From the NCBI RefSeq assembly GCF_009391885.1, contig NZ_VZII01000039.1:1-64000 (forward strand): a stretch of 64,000 nucleotides of DNA, written 5' to 3'. The notes below the pieces were generated by a model. That model was not told where the DNA came from and searched no databases. It saw nothing but the letters and a program-made list of their open reading frames with translations. Source of the stretch: Pseudomonas sp. MN1F (GTDB lineage Bacteria; Pseudomonadota; Gammaproteobacteria; Pseudomonadales; Pseudomonadaceae). The position numbers were made by a program, and so were the translations under genes. Of the stretch, positions 8,895 through 17,771 are shown one piece after another; position 1 is the stretch's first letter, and every line of letters begins with the position of its first letter.

Positions 8895-9158
8895 CTATCG
8901 GCTGCGCGCCTTGTTATAGATAGATTTGGCCTGGTCAGCGGCAGACTGACACTTGGCCATATCCCCCGCATCCCGAGCCTTCTTGGCTTCTTCCCATTTC
9001 ACTTTGAAATCATGAGCCATACCACCGTGCATGGCCTGGCCACTGGCTTTGTGGTCGTCTTCCAGTTCCTTGATCTTCGCATCGCAGTTGGTTTTGGGGT
9101 CAGCATGTGCGGCAAAACTCAGCACTGAAGCAATTACCAGCAATAGGATGGATTTCAT
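8895..9158 (-). CDS. Small secreted protein, helical, conserved hypothetical
   Basis: An 87-residue protein. Signal peptide MKSILLLVIASVLSFAAHA, then a charged helical body (CDAKIKELEDDHKASGQAM, KVKWEEAKKARDAGDMAKC) with two cysteines and a basic end. Resembles small Pseudomonas periplasmic proteins of unknown role. ATG 9158 is preceded by AGGAG at good spacing; a longer in-frame start at 9224 would destroy the signal peptide. Its stop lies 10 bases from the shared terminator. Confidence 0.8.
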   Translation of the reverse strand: MKSILLLVIASVLSFAAHADPKTNCDAKIKELEDDHKASGQAMHGGMAHDFKVKWEEAKKARDAGDMAKCQSAADQAKSIYNKARSR

Positions 9159-9317
9159 GGAGCGTTCTCCTGGGAAATCGGAAGGATCATCGAGAGACAA
9201 TTGGCTCGACGCAGGGGGAAGCATAGTCGCCGATGGGGTTGCAGGGGGCTTGCCGTGACAGATTCAGCGCTCGATCTCACACGCGCCAAAAACCCCACTG
9301 CGAACAACCTGCCCGCC

Positions 9318-10199
9318 CTACTGCCGCAACCGCTCCAACGCATCCAGCACAAACCCCGTAGCCCGCTCTACCTCCCCCTCGCGGCAGGCAATCCCCAGCT
9401 GCCGCCACAACCCCGGCCGCAGCGGCCGACGGGTAATCCGCCGGTCCAGCTCGGCGGCCTCGCCTTCCTGCGGCAGCAAGGTCGCGCCATAGCCGGCCCC
9501 TACCAGGCTCTTGATCGCATCGTTGTAGTTCAGCTCGATCCGCGGCTCTGGATACAAACCCGCCGCCGCGAACCACTCACCTGTCACCCGCGACAACTGG
9601 GTACTGTTGTCATTGAGGATCAACGCACGCTGCGCCAGCCAGGCGGGGGTGACCTTGGCCGGCGGCTGCCAGTCGGCCGGCACATACGCCAGGATCGGGT
9701 CGCGCCGCCAGGGCGTGAGCCTGACGCCTTTGCCAGCCACCTGCGGCAGCGCCACCAGGCCGATATCCAGGCTGCCTTCGCGCAAGCGCGCCAGCGAAGC
9801 CTGGGAAGTCAGCACCTGAACCTGCACGTCGATACCGGGGTGCGCCTCCCGCAGATGTTCGAGGGCCTTGGGCAGCAGGTGAGCAATGGCACCCGTGGAG
9901 GCCCCCAGGCGCACCCGCCCGGTCAGGCCCTCGACCTGGCGGCGCACTTCGTCCAGTGCCAGGTCGGCATCGGCCAGCAACCGGCGGGCCCTGCCCAGCA
10001 GGGTCTCGCCGATGGCCGTCGGGCGCACCTGGTTGCGGTTGCGGGTCAGCAGCCGCGCGCCAACCCGCGCCTCCAGCTCGGCCACGTGCAGGCTGATGGT
10101 GGGCGGCGCCAGGTTGAGCTGGCGGGCGGCTTCGGCAAAGGAGCCCAGGTCGGCGATCACCACCAGGGTGCGCAGGCGGTCGAGGCTGATTTCGCGCAT
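9318..10199 (-). CDS. LysR-family transcriptional regulator
   Basis: A 293-residue LysR regulator: helix-turn-helix at LDRLRTLVVIADLGSFAEAARQLNLAPPTISLHVAELE, then an effector-binding domain. AAAGGA lies 9 nt upstream of ATG 10199; an upstream in-frame ATG at 10220 has no ribosome site. It is divergent from argC, with about 115 bp between starts, so it may regulate argC, although LysR control of arginine synthesis would be unusual. The inducer is unknown. Confidence 0.88.
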   Translation of the reverse strand: MREISLDRLRTLVVIADLGSFAEAARQLNLAPPTISLHVAELEARVGARLLTRNRNQVRPTAIGETLLGRARRLLADADLALDEVRRQVEGLTGRVRLGASTGAIAHLLPKALEHLREAHPGIDVQVQVLTSQASLARLREGSLDIGLVALPQVAGKGVRLTPWRRDPILAYVPADWQPPAKVTPAWLAQRALILNDNSTQLSRVTGEWFAAAGLYPEPRIELNYNDAIKSLVGAGYGATLLPQEGEAAELDRRITRRPLRPGLWRQLGIACREGEVERATGFVLDALERLRQ

Positions 10200-10314
10200 G
10201 GGCAGCGATCCTTTATTCATGAAAACTGAACGTCAGCATCATGATATGCAAATTTTCTTTCGCAGCGCCACAGGCGAGCATAGGCCATCCCCTCCCCTGA
10301 CCGGCCCCCCGACC

Positions 10315-11250
10315 ATGCACACACCTGTTGTCTTCATCGACGGCGACCAAGGCACCACCGGCCTGCAGATCCACGCCCGCCTGCAAGGCCGCACCGACCT
10401 GCGCCTGCTGACCCTGCCGGAAGGCGAGCGCAAGGACCCACAACGCCGCAGCGATGCCATCAACAGCGCCGACATCGCCTTGCTGTGCCTGCCCGACGAC
10501 GCCGCCCGCGAGGCCGTGGCAGCCATCGAGAACCCGGCCGTACGGGTGATCGACGCCAGCTCCGCCCACCGCACCACGCCAGGCTGGGTCTACGGCTTGC
10601 CAGAACTGGACGGGCCACAGGCAGAACGTATCGCCCAGGCCAAGCGGGTCAGCAACCCCGGCTGCTACCCCACCGGCGCCATCGCGCTGCTGCGCCCGCT
10701 GGTCAAGGCTGGCCTGCTGCCGGCCGACTACCCGCTGAGCATCCATGCCATCTCCGGTTATTCCGGAGGCGGTCGCGCGGCCGTCGAGCGGCACGAGACA
10801 CCGGGCGCCGAACAGGCCCCGACCTTGCAGTTGTATGGCCTGGAGCTGGCGCACAAGCATGTGCCGGAGATCCAGCTACACGCCGGCTTGTCGGCACGGC
10901 CGATGTTCCTGCCGGGTTACGCGGCCTATCGCCAGGGCATCGTCCTGAGCATCCCGCTGCAACTGCGCCTGCTGCCCGGCCAACCTCGCGCCGAGCAGTT
11001 GCAGGCCTGCCTGGAACAGCACTACCAGGGTGCCCGCCATGTGCAGGTGATGCCCCTGCACCAGCAAGGCCCGGCCACTGCGCTCGACCCTGAAGCGCTG
11101 AATGACAGCAACGACCTGCGCCTGGCGCTGTATGCCAACCCCGAGCACGGCCAGGTGCTGCTGACGGTAGTGTTCGACAACCTCGGCAAGGGTGCCTCGG
11201 GCGCAGCCGTGCAGAACCTCGACCTGATGCTCGCCGCGATGCGCGGTTAA
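10315..11250 (+). CDS. argC: N-acetyl-gamma-glutamyl-phosphate reductase, short type
   Basis: A 311-residue cytosolic enzyme that reduces N-acetylglutamyl phosphate to the semialdehyde with NADPH in arginine synthesis. It has the N-terminal Rossmann start (VVFIDGDQGTTGLQIHARL), catalytic C117 in SNPGCYPTGA, the SGYSGGGR substrate loop and the C-terminal GKGASGAAVQNLDL signature. Its length fits the short (type 2) AGPR class; pseudomonads usually carry a longer argC elsewhere, so this is probably the second copy. No other arg gene is nearby. Confidence 0.92.
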   Translation: MHTPVVFIDGDQGTTGLQIHARLQGRTDLRLLTLPEGERKDPQRRSDAINSADIALLCLPDDAAREAVAAIENPAVRVIDASSAHRTTPGWVYGLPELDGPQAERIAQAKRVSNPGCYPTGAIALLRPLVKAGLLPADYPLSIHAISGYSGGGRAAVERHETPGAEQAPTLQLYGLELAHKHVPEIQLHAGLSARPMFLPGYAAYRQGIVLSIPLQLRLLPGQPRAEQLQACLEQHYQGARHVQVMPLHQQGPATALDPEALNDSNDLRLALYANPEHGQVLLTVVFDNLGKGASGAAVQNLDLMLAAMRG

Positions 11251-11267
11251 AAAGGGTTTAGACTGTG

Positions 11268-11294
11268 CACCCCGCGCCAACCCGGCGCGGGGTG
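11268..11294 (+). terminator. Hairpin after argC
   Basis: CACCCCGCGCC pairs perfectly with GGCGCGGGGTG around AACCC. No clear U-run follows, and the acetyltransferase begins 30 bases later, so it may attenuate rather than fully terminate. Confidence 0.55.
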
Positions 11295-11323
11295 AGCCAA
11301 CCGCAGCCGGAGCCCGTCCACCG

Positions 11324-12010
11324 ATGTTCATCCTGAGCCGCCTTGAAAGCGTGCCACCCGAATCCTTCCAGAACCAGATCCGCGAGTTGGTGATCCACAA
11401 CGTCGGCGCTCTGAGCAGTGTCGCCATTCGTGCCGAAAACCCGCTGTATCCGCTGTACCAGTACGGTGTCGGCATGGAGGTGCACCAGTACCTGCAAGCC
11501 ATGGACGGCACCCGCGGCCTGGCCGTGGAACTGACCCTGGCCCTGGATGCCGAGGCCCCGGACCAGTTGCTCGGTTTCGCCCTGACCTTGCCGGCCCAGG
11601 ACAACCCCCAGGCCTGCGCCCTGGCGTTTCTGGCCGTGGCGCCCAGCCACCGCCGCCAAGGCATTGCCCGTGCCCTGCTGGGTGACGCGCAGGCGCGCTA
11701 TGCCAGCGTCGAGCTGAATGCCTTTGCCAGCCAGGTGCCATGGTTCGAGAACATGGGCATGCAGGTGGTTGCCGCCAGCGGGCCGCAGGTGCTCATGAGC
11801 AGCACCGGCCAGGCCAGTGGTGCGTTGATCGGGCGGCTGGACATTGCGCCGATCTACCAGGCTGCCGAGGTGCTGCAGATTCACACCTACCTGCTCAACC
11901 AGCAGGGTGAGGAAGCCATGCTCGATGCCGAGCAGCAGCGCGATGAGTGGCTGGATGAGTTGACCGCCCAGGCCAAGGCCTGTGTGCGGGAGCGTAAGTC
12001 GGTGCATTGA
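11324..12010 (+). CDS. GNAT-family N-acetyltransferase
   Basis: A 228-residue acetyltransferase. Residues from about 95 to 125 (ALAFLAVAPSHRRQGIARALLG) contain the acetyl-CoA pyrophosphate-binding loop RRQGIAR; the C-terminal third has extra helices beyond the GNAT core. Substrate unknown. Co-oriented with argC and separated from it by a hairpin, so it may or may not share a transcript. Confidence 0.85.
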   Translation: MFILSRLESVPPESFQNQIRELVIHNVGALSSVAIRAENPLYPLYQYGVGMEVHQYLQAMDGTRGLAVELTLALDAEAPDQLLGFALTLPAQDNPQACALAFLAVAPSHRRQGIARALLGDAQARYASVELNAFASQVPWFENMGMQVVAASGPQVLMSSTGQASGALIGRLDIAPIYQAAEVLQIHTYLLNQQGEEAMLDAEQQRDEWLDELTAQAKACVRERKSVH

Positions 12011-12043
12011 AGTGCCGGGGCTGCAAGGCGGCCCCAGCATGCT

Positions 12044-12799
12044 TCAGGCATGCACCCAGCGCCGATGCAGCCCACGGGCCAGGGCATCGAGCATGAACCC
12101 CAGCACGCCGATCAGCAGCACCATCGCCATCAGTTCCGAGTAAGCCAGGCGGTCGCGGGTATCGAGAATGAAATACCCCAGCCCCGCACTCACCCCAAGC
12201 ATCTCGCATGGCACCAGCACGATCCACAGGATGCCGATGGCCAGGCGCACCCCGGTCAGCACATGGCCGATCACCCCAGGGATGATCACCTTGCACAGGG
12301 TTTCCCAGCGCGTGGCACTCAGGCTGCGGCTCAGCTGCAGCCAACGCGGGTCGAGCTGGCGTACGCCCGCGGCGGTGTTTAGCAGAATTGGCCACAGTGC
12401 GGCGAAGGCCAGCAGAAAGTAGATTGGCTGGTCGCCCACGCCCATCAGCATCACCACCACCGGCATCCACGACAACGGCGAGATCATCCGCAGGAACTGG
12501 AACGCCGGCGTGGTCGCCGCCTCCAGATGCCGGTAGCTACCCACCAGCAGCCCCAGCGGCACACCGACCAGCAGCGCCAGCAACAAGCCGACCAGAATGC
12601 GCTTGAGGCTGACCCAGACGTGCCCATAGACCTCGCCCTGGCCAAGCAACTCGACCAGGCTGGCCAGGGTCGCCTGGGGCGAGAAGCGCGCCGACAGGCC
12701 ATCGGCCTCGCCGAACCACCGCACACCTGCCCACCACAGCACCAGCAACCCCAGCAGGCCAGCCAAACCCAGGCCGGCATGTACGACGTGCTTGCGCAT
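12044..12799 (-). CDS. ABC transporter permease, SsuC/TauC/NrtB type
   Basis: A 251-residue inner-membrane permease with about six membrane helices. The BPD permease core includes LAFAALWPILLNTAAGVRQLD and the EAA-type loop (LSRSLSATRWETLCKVIIPG), which docks the ATPase. Its start overlaps the stop of the substrate-binding protein gene by four bases (ATGA), so it is translationally coupled. It is the last gene of the ABC/flavoprotein operon. The family imports sulfonates, taurine, nitrate or related small anions; the exact substrate is not determined. Confidence 0.9.
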   Translation of the reverse strand: MRKHVVHAGLGLAGLLGLLVLWWAGVRWFGEADGLSARFSPQATLASLVELLGQGEVYGHVWVSLKRILVGLLLALLVGVPLGLLVGSYRHLEAATTPAFQFLRMISPLSWMPVVVMLMGVGDQPIYFLLAFAALWPILLNTAAGVRQLDPRWLQLSRSLSATRWETLCKVIIPGVIGHVLTGVRLAIGILWIVLVPCEMLGVSAGLGYFILDTRDRLAYSELMAMVLLIGVLGFMLDALARGLHRRWVHA

Positions 12800-14004
12800 C
12801 AGACTGCGAACTCCTCGCTACGCTGGAAGTTCTCGGCAATGCCGAATACCGAGGGGCCACCGACGGCGGCGATGGCGTTGCGCACGAAGCGGTCATCGAC
12901 CAGGTCGCGAGCCGTCTGCGCCGGGTCCAGCCTGGCGAGAAAGCCGCTTTCGCCCTCGATCAGGGTGTGCTTCAGGCGCTTGACCAGTTCCTCGGTGTAG
13001 CTGGGGTATGGGTATGGCTGGAAGTCGATGCGCTTCTCGTCCCACTGCTGATGCTGGATCGCGCCACTGGCAATGTAGCTGGCGCGGTCTTCGGCGGCCG
13101 GCGCCAGCACCTTGGTCAGCACCGCTGGCTCATGCGGGGTGTACTTGTTGGGGCCCGCCTTGGACAGCAGCGCCGCCGCTTCGGCGCGGTGGTCGCGGGT
13201 CCATTGCTGGGCCTTGACGATGGCGTTGACCACCTTCTGCGACCACTCCGGGCGGTTGTTCAGGTCGTGTTCATGCATGAACACCACGCAGCAGGCGTGG
13301 TTGCGCCAGACATCGCCAGTAAAGCGCTGCACGCGGCCGACCTTGAGGTTCTCGGCCAGGGCATTGAACGGTTCGGCGACGATGTAGCCGGCGATGCGCT
13401 TGCTGGCCAGGGCTGGCGGCATGTCCGATGGCGGCAGCACCAGCAGGTTGACTTCGTTGGCCGCGAGCTGGGCATTGGCAGGTTTCGACACCGGGGTCAG
13501 GCCGTTGTCGTTGAGCATCTGCTGCAGCACCACGTTGTGGATCGAGTACCAGAACGGGATAGCCACGGTCTTGCCGCCCAGCTGCTTCATGTCGCTGATG
13601 TCCGGTGCCACGGTCAGGCCTGAACCGCCAACATGGTTCCAGGCCACCACCTTGGCCGGCACTTTGCTGCCATAGCGCGCCCACACGGTCATCGGCGACA
13701 GCAGGTGAATGACGTTGACCTGGCCGGAGATGAACGCCTCGATCACCTGCGCCCAGCTGCGCAACAGCACCGGGCGCTCGGCCTTGATGCCTTCGGCCTC
13801 GAACAGGCCGTTGTTGTGCGCCACCAGCAGCGGCGTGGCGTCGGTGATCGGCAGGTAGCCGATGCGCACCGGCGCGTCAGGTTCGGCAGCGGCGCGGGCC
13901 TGCAGGCTGGAAAGCAGCGGTACGGCACCGGCGGCGGTGAGCATGGCGCTGAGCTTGAGGAAATCACGACGCGAAGTGGAGGAACAGCAGTCATCCATGC
14001 ACAT
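12799..14004 (-). CDS. ABC transporter substrate-binding protein, Tat-exported, NMT1/SsuA-like
   Basis: A 401-residue periplasmic binding protein. Its N-terminus has a twin-arginine signal (SRRDFLKLSAMLTAAGAVPLL), which is unusual but known for SsuA/NrtA-like proteins. The mature part begins VRIGYLPITDATPLLVAHNNGLFEAEG, typical of the NMT1/SsuA fold. Starts at 14004 or 13998 are both possible; 14004 has GGAG seven bases upstream. It overlaps the ATPase gene at its start and the permease gene at its end. The ligand is not known; sulfonate, sulfonamide or thio-compound uptake is an inference from the family and the flavoprotein neighbours. Confidence 0.9.
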   Translation of the reverse strand: MCMDDCCSSTSRRDFLKLSAMLTAAGAVPLLSSLQARAAAEPDAPVRIGYLPITDATPLLVAHNNGLFEAEGIKAERPVLLRSWAQVIEAFISGQVNVIHLLSPMTVWARYGSKVPAKVVAWNHVGGSGLTVAPDISDMKQLGGKTVAIPFWYSIHNVVLQQMLNDNGLTPVSKPANAQLAANEVNLLVLPPSDMPPALASKRIAGYIVAEPFNALAENLKVGRVQRFTGDVWRNHACCVVFMHEHDLNNRPEWSQKVVNAIVKAQQWTRDHRAEAAALLSKAGPNKYTPHEPAVLTKVLAPAAEDRASYIASGAIQHQQWDEKRIDFQPYPYPSYTEELVKRLKHTLIEGESGFLARLDPAQTARDLVDDRFVRNAIAAVGGPSVFGIAENFQRSEEFAV

Positions 14005-14812
14005 GTGCAGGCTCCGAAGGCAACGAGGTAGGGGAAGGTTCAGCTGTGCGGCTTGCCCGCCGAAGGGTCTTGAGAATCTCGATTCGCAGCGCACCCAGCT
14101 CTTCGACCCGCTGCGAGCGCGGTTGCGGCAGGTCGATGTGCCATTGGCCAAGGATGTGCGCCGGGTGGTTGCCCAGTAGCAGCACCCGGTCGGACAACAA
14201 CAGGGCTTCGTCGATATCGTGGGTAATCAGCACCGCCGCCGTGTTGTGGGTAGCGATCAGTTGCAGCAGCAATTGCTGCATGTCGGCACGGGTCACTTCG
14301 TCGAGCGCGCCGAACGGCTCGTCGAGCAGCAGGACTTCGGGCTGGCGCGCCAGGCAACGGGCCAGCGCGGTGCGCTGGGCCATGCCGCCAGACAACTGCG
14401 CCGGATACTGGTTGCGCGCATGGGCCAGGCCCACCGCGCTGATGGCATGGTCGATGCGCGCACGGCGCTCGGCTGCAGCCAGCTTGGGCTGGCGGGCGAA
14501 GTCCAGGCCGAAGGCGACGTTCTTTTCCAGGCTCAGCCAGGGCAGCAGGCTTGGGTCCTGGAAGGCCACCGCCAGGCGCGGGTGCGGCCCTTGCAGCGGC
14601 TCGCCATGCAGGGTCACGCGGCCGCCGCGCGGCTGCTGCAAGCCAGCCAGCACCCGCAGCAGGCTGGACTTGCCGACGCCACTGGGACCGAGGATGGTCA
14701 CCACCTCACCTGGCGCCAGTTGCAGGTCGAAGCGTGCCAGGACCTCCTGCCAACCGCCCTCGCGCGGGTAGCCCAGGCTGATCTCGCGGGCTTCGAGCAA
14801 CGCTTGGCTCAT
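13991..14812 (-). CDS. ABC transporter ATP-binding protein, SsuB/TauB/NrtD type
   Basis: A 273-residue ATPase with Walker A GPSGVGKSS, Q-loop AFQDPSLLPW, signature LSGGMAQR, Walker B VLLLDEPFGALDE and switch His in LITHDIDEAL. These are the features of the nitrate/sulfonate/taurine importer ATPases. Its start overlaps the stop of the upstream flavoprotein gene, and its last codons overlap the binding-protein start, so three consecutive overlaps make this a tightly coupled operon. Confidence 0.93.
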   Translation of the reverse strand: MSQALLEAREISLGYPREGGWQEVLARFDLQLAPGEVVTILGPSGVGKSSLLRVLAGLQQPRGGRVTLHGEPLQGPHPRLAVAFQDPSLLPWLSLEKNVAFGLDFARQPKLAAAERRARIDHAISAVGLAHARNQYPAQLSGGMAQRTALARCLARQPEVLLLDEPFGALDEVTRADMQQLLLQLIATHNTAAVLITHDIDEALLLSDRVLLLGNHPAHILGQWHIDLPQPRSQRVEELGALRIEILKTLRRASRTAEPSPTSLPSEPAHVHG

Positions 14813-15873
14813 GCGCTGGCGGCCTGGCGATGCAGCTCGGCGCGCAGTTGCACCAGGCTTGGAGTGACGATCGGCACAAACGCCGACTCACGCCAGCGGC
14901 GGGCGAAGCCGGCACCGAACTCATCCAGGTAGGCCTTGCCGCCGCTGGCCTGCAACTCCAGCTGCACGGCATCGGCAGCACTTTCGGCAAGGGTGATGCG
15001 CAGCTTGAACAGCGCCGCCGGCTGGGCCTGGAAGCGCCCGTCGAGCAGGCCTTGCTTGAGCTCGGCCACGGTGTTTTCCAGGCGTTCCTTGAGCACCTGA
15101 CGGTGTTCTTCGAGGAACGACAGGCGCCCGTGCAAGTGCTCGTGTACTTCCTGCAGCGACCGCCGCGCCAGGCCAATGGCCATACCGCACTGCAAGGCGA
15201 GAAACGCCGGGCGCACCTTGGGCAGGAACTCGCGGGCATTTTCGTGCAGCAGCCAGTCGCGGCTCAGCTCGACCTGGTGGAACGCCAGCGCTGCCGTGTT
15301 GCTCGACTGCAGGCCCATCAGCTCCAGGTCGTCAGAGCGCTCCAGGCCCTGGCTGTCGGAGGGAATGGCCATCACGAAAGGCGAGCCACCGGCGTCGTCC
15401 TCGATGGCTGCCGCCACGACAAAGCCGCTCTTGCGCAGGTTGGTCACCCAGTGCAGACGGCCTTCCAGTGCCCAGCCCGCTGCCTCGGCGCGGCCACGCA
15501 CTTGCAATGCCTCGATCCCGGAAAGGAACTTCATGGCGTTGGACAACCCGGTGGCGCCGGCCAGTTCGCCGGTCAGCAGGCTGGGCAGCAAGCGCTCGCG
15601 CAAGGCCTGGTTAGGGCTTTGCAGCAGGTATTCGATGAACGCGCGCTGGCCCCAACAAACGAAGGCTGCGGCCAGTGAGCGACTGGCGATGGCGGCGATG
15701 GCTTCGACCGCGTGGGTAACTGCGCCGCCGCTGCCACCCAGTGCCGGGGGGACGCCAACACGCAGCAGTTGCGATTCGGCGATGTGCCCCAGCACCTGTT
15801 GCGGGTCGCATTGGCCCTGGTCGATTGCCTCGGCGTTGGCATCCAGCCATTGACGAAATGCAGCATCAAGCAT
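14809..15873 (-). CDS. Acyl-CoA dehydrogenase-family flavoprotein
   Basis: A 354-residue flavoprotein of the acyl-CoA dehydrogenase fold: N-terminal helical domain (LDAAFRQWLDANAEAIDQG), a central beta domain with the family's glycine-rich LSNAMKFLSGIEAL and WVTNLRKSGFVV segments, and a C-terminal helical bundle. It sits inside an ABC importer operon. In this context ACAD-fold proteins are often FMN-dependent monooxygenases (SfnB/DszC type) acting on sulfur or nitrogen compounds, rather than beta-oxidation enzymes. GGAG precedes ATG 15873 at good distance; an upstream in-frame start at 15921 is less convincing. The reaction is unproven. Confidence 0.85.
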   Translation of the reverse strand: MLDAAFRQWLDANAEAIDQGQCDPQQVLGHIAESQLLRVGVPPALGGSGGAVTHAVEAIAAIASRSLAAAFVCWGQRAFIEYLLQSPNQALRERLLPSLLTGELAGATGLSNAMKFLSGIEALQVRGRAEAAGWALEGRLHWVTNLRKSGFVVAAAIEDDAGGSPFVMAIPSDSQGLERSDDLELMGLQSSNTAALAFHQVELSRDWLLHENAREFLPKVRPAFLALQCGMAIGLARRSLQEVHEHLHGRLSFLEEHRQVLKERLENTVAELKQGLLDGRFQAQPAALFKLRITLAESAADAVQLELQASGGKAYLDEFGAGFARRWRESAFVPIVTPSLVQLRAELHRQAASA

Positions 15874-15921
15874 GTCCCTACTCCTTTTGAAATCGCAGGC
15901 GCCACCAGCGCCAGGCGTCAA

Positions 15922-16482
15922 TTACGCAGTTGGCAGCCAGCGGTACTTGCTCAGCTCGTCGTTGAGCGGCGTCTGGGCGAACACATTAGCAAAGTTGCAC
16001 AGGGTTGCGAGACTCACGCCGAGAATCACTTCCAGGGCGTTGCCCTCGGTGAAACCGGCTGCGCGGAACGCCTGGTAGGTGGCGTCGCTGACATTGCCGC
16101 GGGTTGCAATAACTTCACGGGCGAATTCGGCCAGGGTCTCGTAGCGCGCATCTGGCAGTTCGCCACGAGCCCGCAGGGCGTCGACCACCTCGGCGGGCAG
16201 CTTGGCCTTGTTCAGGGCCACGGCGGTATGGCCGGCAACGCAGAAGTCGCAACCGTGTTGGGTCGCGGCAATCAATTGCACCACTTCACGCTCGGCCAGG
16301 GTCAGCTCGGATTTGCCGTTCAGGGCCGAGACAGTGACGTAGGTTTCCAGCGCCGCCGGGGCATTGGCCAGCACGCCGAGCAGGTTGGGAATGAAGCCGG
16401 AGTTCTTCTGGGCATTTTCGAGGAATGGGCGGGCCGCTTCCGGGGCACTCTGCAGAGTGTGTAGAGTAATGCGCGAGGTCAT
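15922..16482 (-). CDS. Carboxymuconolactone decarboxylase / AhpD-like protein
   Basis: A 186-residue AhpD-like protein. The redox motif C-D-F-C-V-A-G-H (in TQHGCDFCVAGHTAVALN, about residues 78-85) is complete, with both cysteines and the following histidine, as in peroxidase-active members. First gene of the operon that continues into the flavoprotein and the ABC importer. A peroxide- or oxidant-reducing partner for the flavoprotein is plausible. Divergent from the AraC regulator. Confidence 0.9.
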   Translation of the reverse strand: MTSRITLHTLQSAPEAARPFLENAQKNSGFIPNLLGVLANAPAALETYVTVSALNGKSELTLAEREVVQLIAATQHGCDFCVAGHTAVALNKAKLPAEVVDALRARGELPDARYETLAEFAREVIATRGNVSDATYQAFRAAGFTEGNALEVILGVSLATLCNFANVFAQTPLNDELSKYRWLPTA

Positions 16483-16585
16483 GGAGTGGTCTCCTGTCGA
16501 TGTGTGTGCCTACAGTCTGTTGGTTATAAGAAATACCCTCCATATTCATCAGTCGCCTTTCCTTGCTCCTGAGTCTTTGCATTAG

Positions 16586-17494
16586 ATGATTTCATCCAGC
16601 CATCTTGTCGATTGGTTATTAGAAGGCCTCGAACTCGACGCCAGCCTGTTCCATGTCGGCCGCTATTGCGGCGGCTGGCATGCCAGCACCCAGGGCATGG
16701 GCCGCGCCAGCTTTCACCTGGTGGTGCAAGGGCATTGCTGGTTGCACCTCGATGGCCACGCCGAGGCCGTGCGCCTGGCGGCCGGCGATGCCGTGTTCCT
16801 GCTGCGCGACCTGAGCTATCGGCTATCCAGCGACCAGGACCCGATCACCGCCTGCGACCAGCCACGCCAGCAGATGCAGGCGCTGGATGCGACGGCGAGC
16901 GATGGGGTGGGCCTGGTCTGCGGGTTTTTCGACTTCCGCGCCGGGTTGTCGTCATTGATCGTCGAGGGGCTGGCCGACTGGATCGTGCTGCGCGCCGATG
17001 AGCCGGCCGGCCATGCGGCGCGGGCGTTGTTCGGGCTGATTCTGGAGGAGTGCCAGCGCTCGCCCTCGCAAACCATGCTGGAGCGCCTGACCCAACTGCT
17101 GTTTCTGTATGTGCTGCGCCAGCAGGTGCACGGGGGGCAATCGCTGGGCGGACTGGTCGCCCTCGCCCGCCAGCCGGCGTTTGCCGGGTTGCTGGAGCAG
17201 TTGATCGAGCAGCCTGGGCAGGCCTGGACGCTGGAGAGCATGGCGGCCTGCACCGGGTTGTCGCGCTCGGCGTTCTTCAAGCGCTTCAATGAGCTGGCCG
17301 GGCAGTCGCCGGGGCAAGTGCTGTTGGCGCTGCGCATGCGCCACGCGTGCCGGTTGCTGAAGGCGGGCAATACCGTGGAACAGGTGGCGGTGCAGGTGGG
17401 GTACCAGTCGGTAGCGGCCTTTACCCGGGCGTTTGCCAAGGCCATGGGGGTGCAGCCCGGGGCCTATCGGCGGCAACAGGCTGGAACATTCTGA
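16586..17494 (+). CDS. AraC-family transcriptional regulator (cupin N-terminus)
   Basis: A 302-residue regulator: N-terminal cupin-type sensor (AraC_binding_2-like, FHLVVQGHCWLHLDGHAEAVRLAAGDAVFLL) and a C-terminal double helix-turn-helix (WTLESMAACTGLSRSAFFKRF and VEQVAVQVGYQSVAAFTRAFA). Divergent from the AhpD-like gene with about 100 bp between starts; the natural target is the AhpD-flavoprotein-ABC operon. The intergenic DNA contains TTGGTTATAAGAAATACC, which resembles the AT-rich boxes near sulfur-starvation genes, but no operator can be assigned with certainty. Confidence 0.9.
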   Translation: MISSSHLVDWLLEGLELDASLFHVGRYCGGWHASTQGMGRASFHLVVQGHCWLHLDGHAEAVRLAAGDAVFLLRDLSYRLSSDQDPITACDQPRQQMQALDATASDGVGLVCGFFDFRAGLSSLIVEGLADWIVLRADEPAGHAARALFGLILEECQRSPSQTMLERLTQLLFLYVLRQQVHGGQSLGGLVALARQPAFAGLLEQLIEQPGQAWTLESMAACTGLSRSAFFKRFNELAGQSPGQVLLALRMRHACRLLKAGNTVEQVAVQVGYQSVAAFTRAFAKAMGVQPGAYRRQQAGTF

Positions 17495-17771
17495 CCTGGT
17501 AGCGCAGGGGCCCCGCCGCTGCTGGTGATCCTTTGACTGCAAAGTCCTGACAGATCCGTCAAAGAATGACGGATATTTCAGAAGATGTTGTTACATTGAA
17601 TGGCTGGTCAATATTGATGGCCATATGGCATCATCGAAATCAAAAAAGCATACATGAGGGTGAGGCACACACTTAAATCCGCAGCGCATCGAGAGCCTGG
17701 CGCCATTCCCTGGTGGCCCGGCCACCCGCCCATGCTCTTGACGCCTGCACGCCAACGTCAAGGAGCATTCC

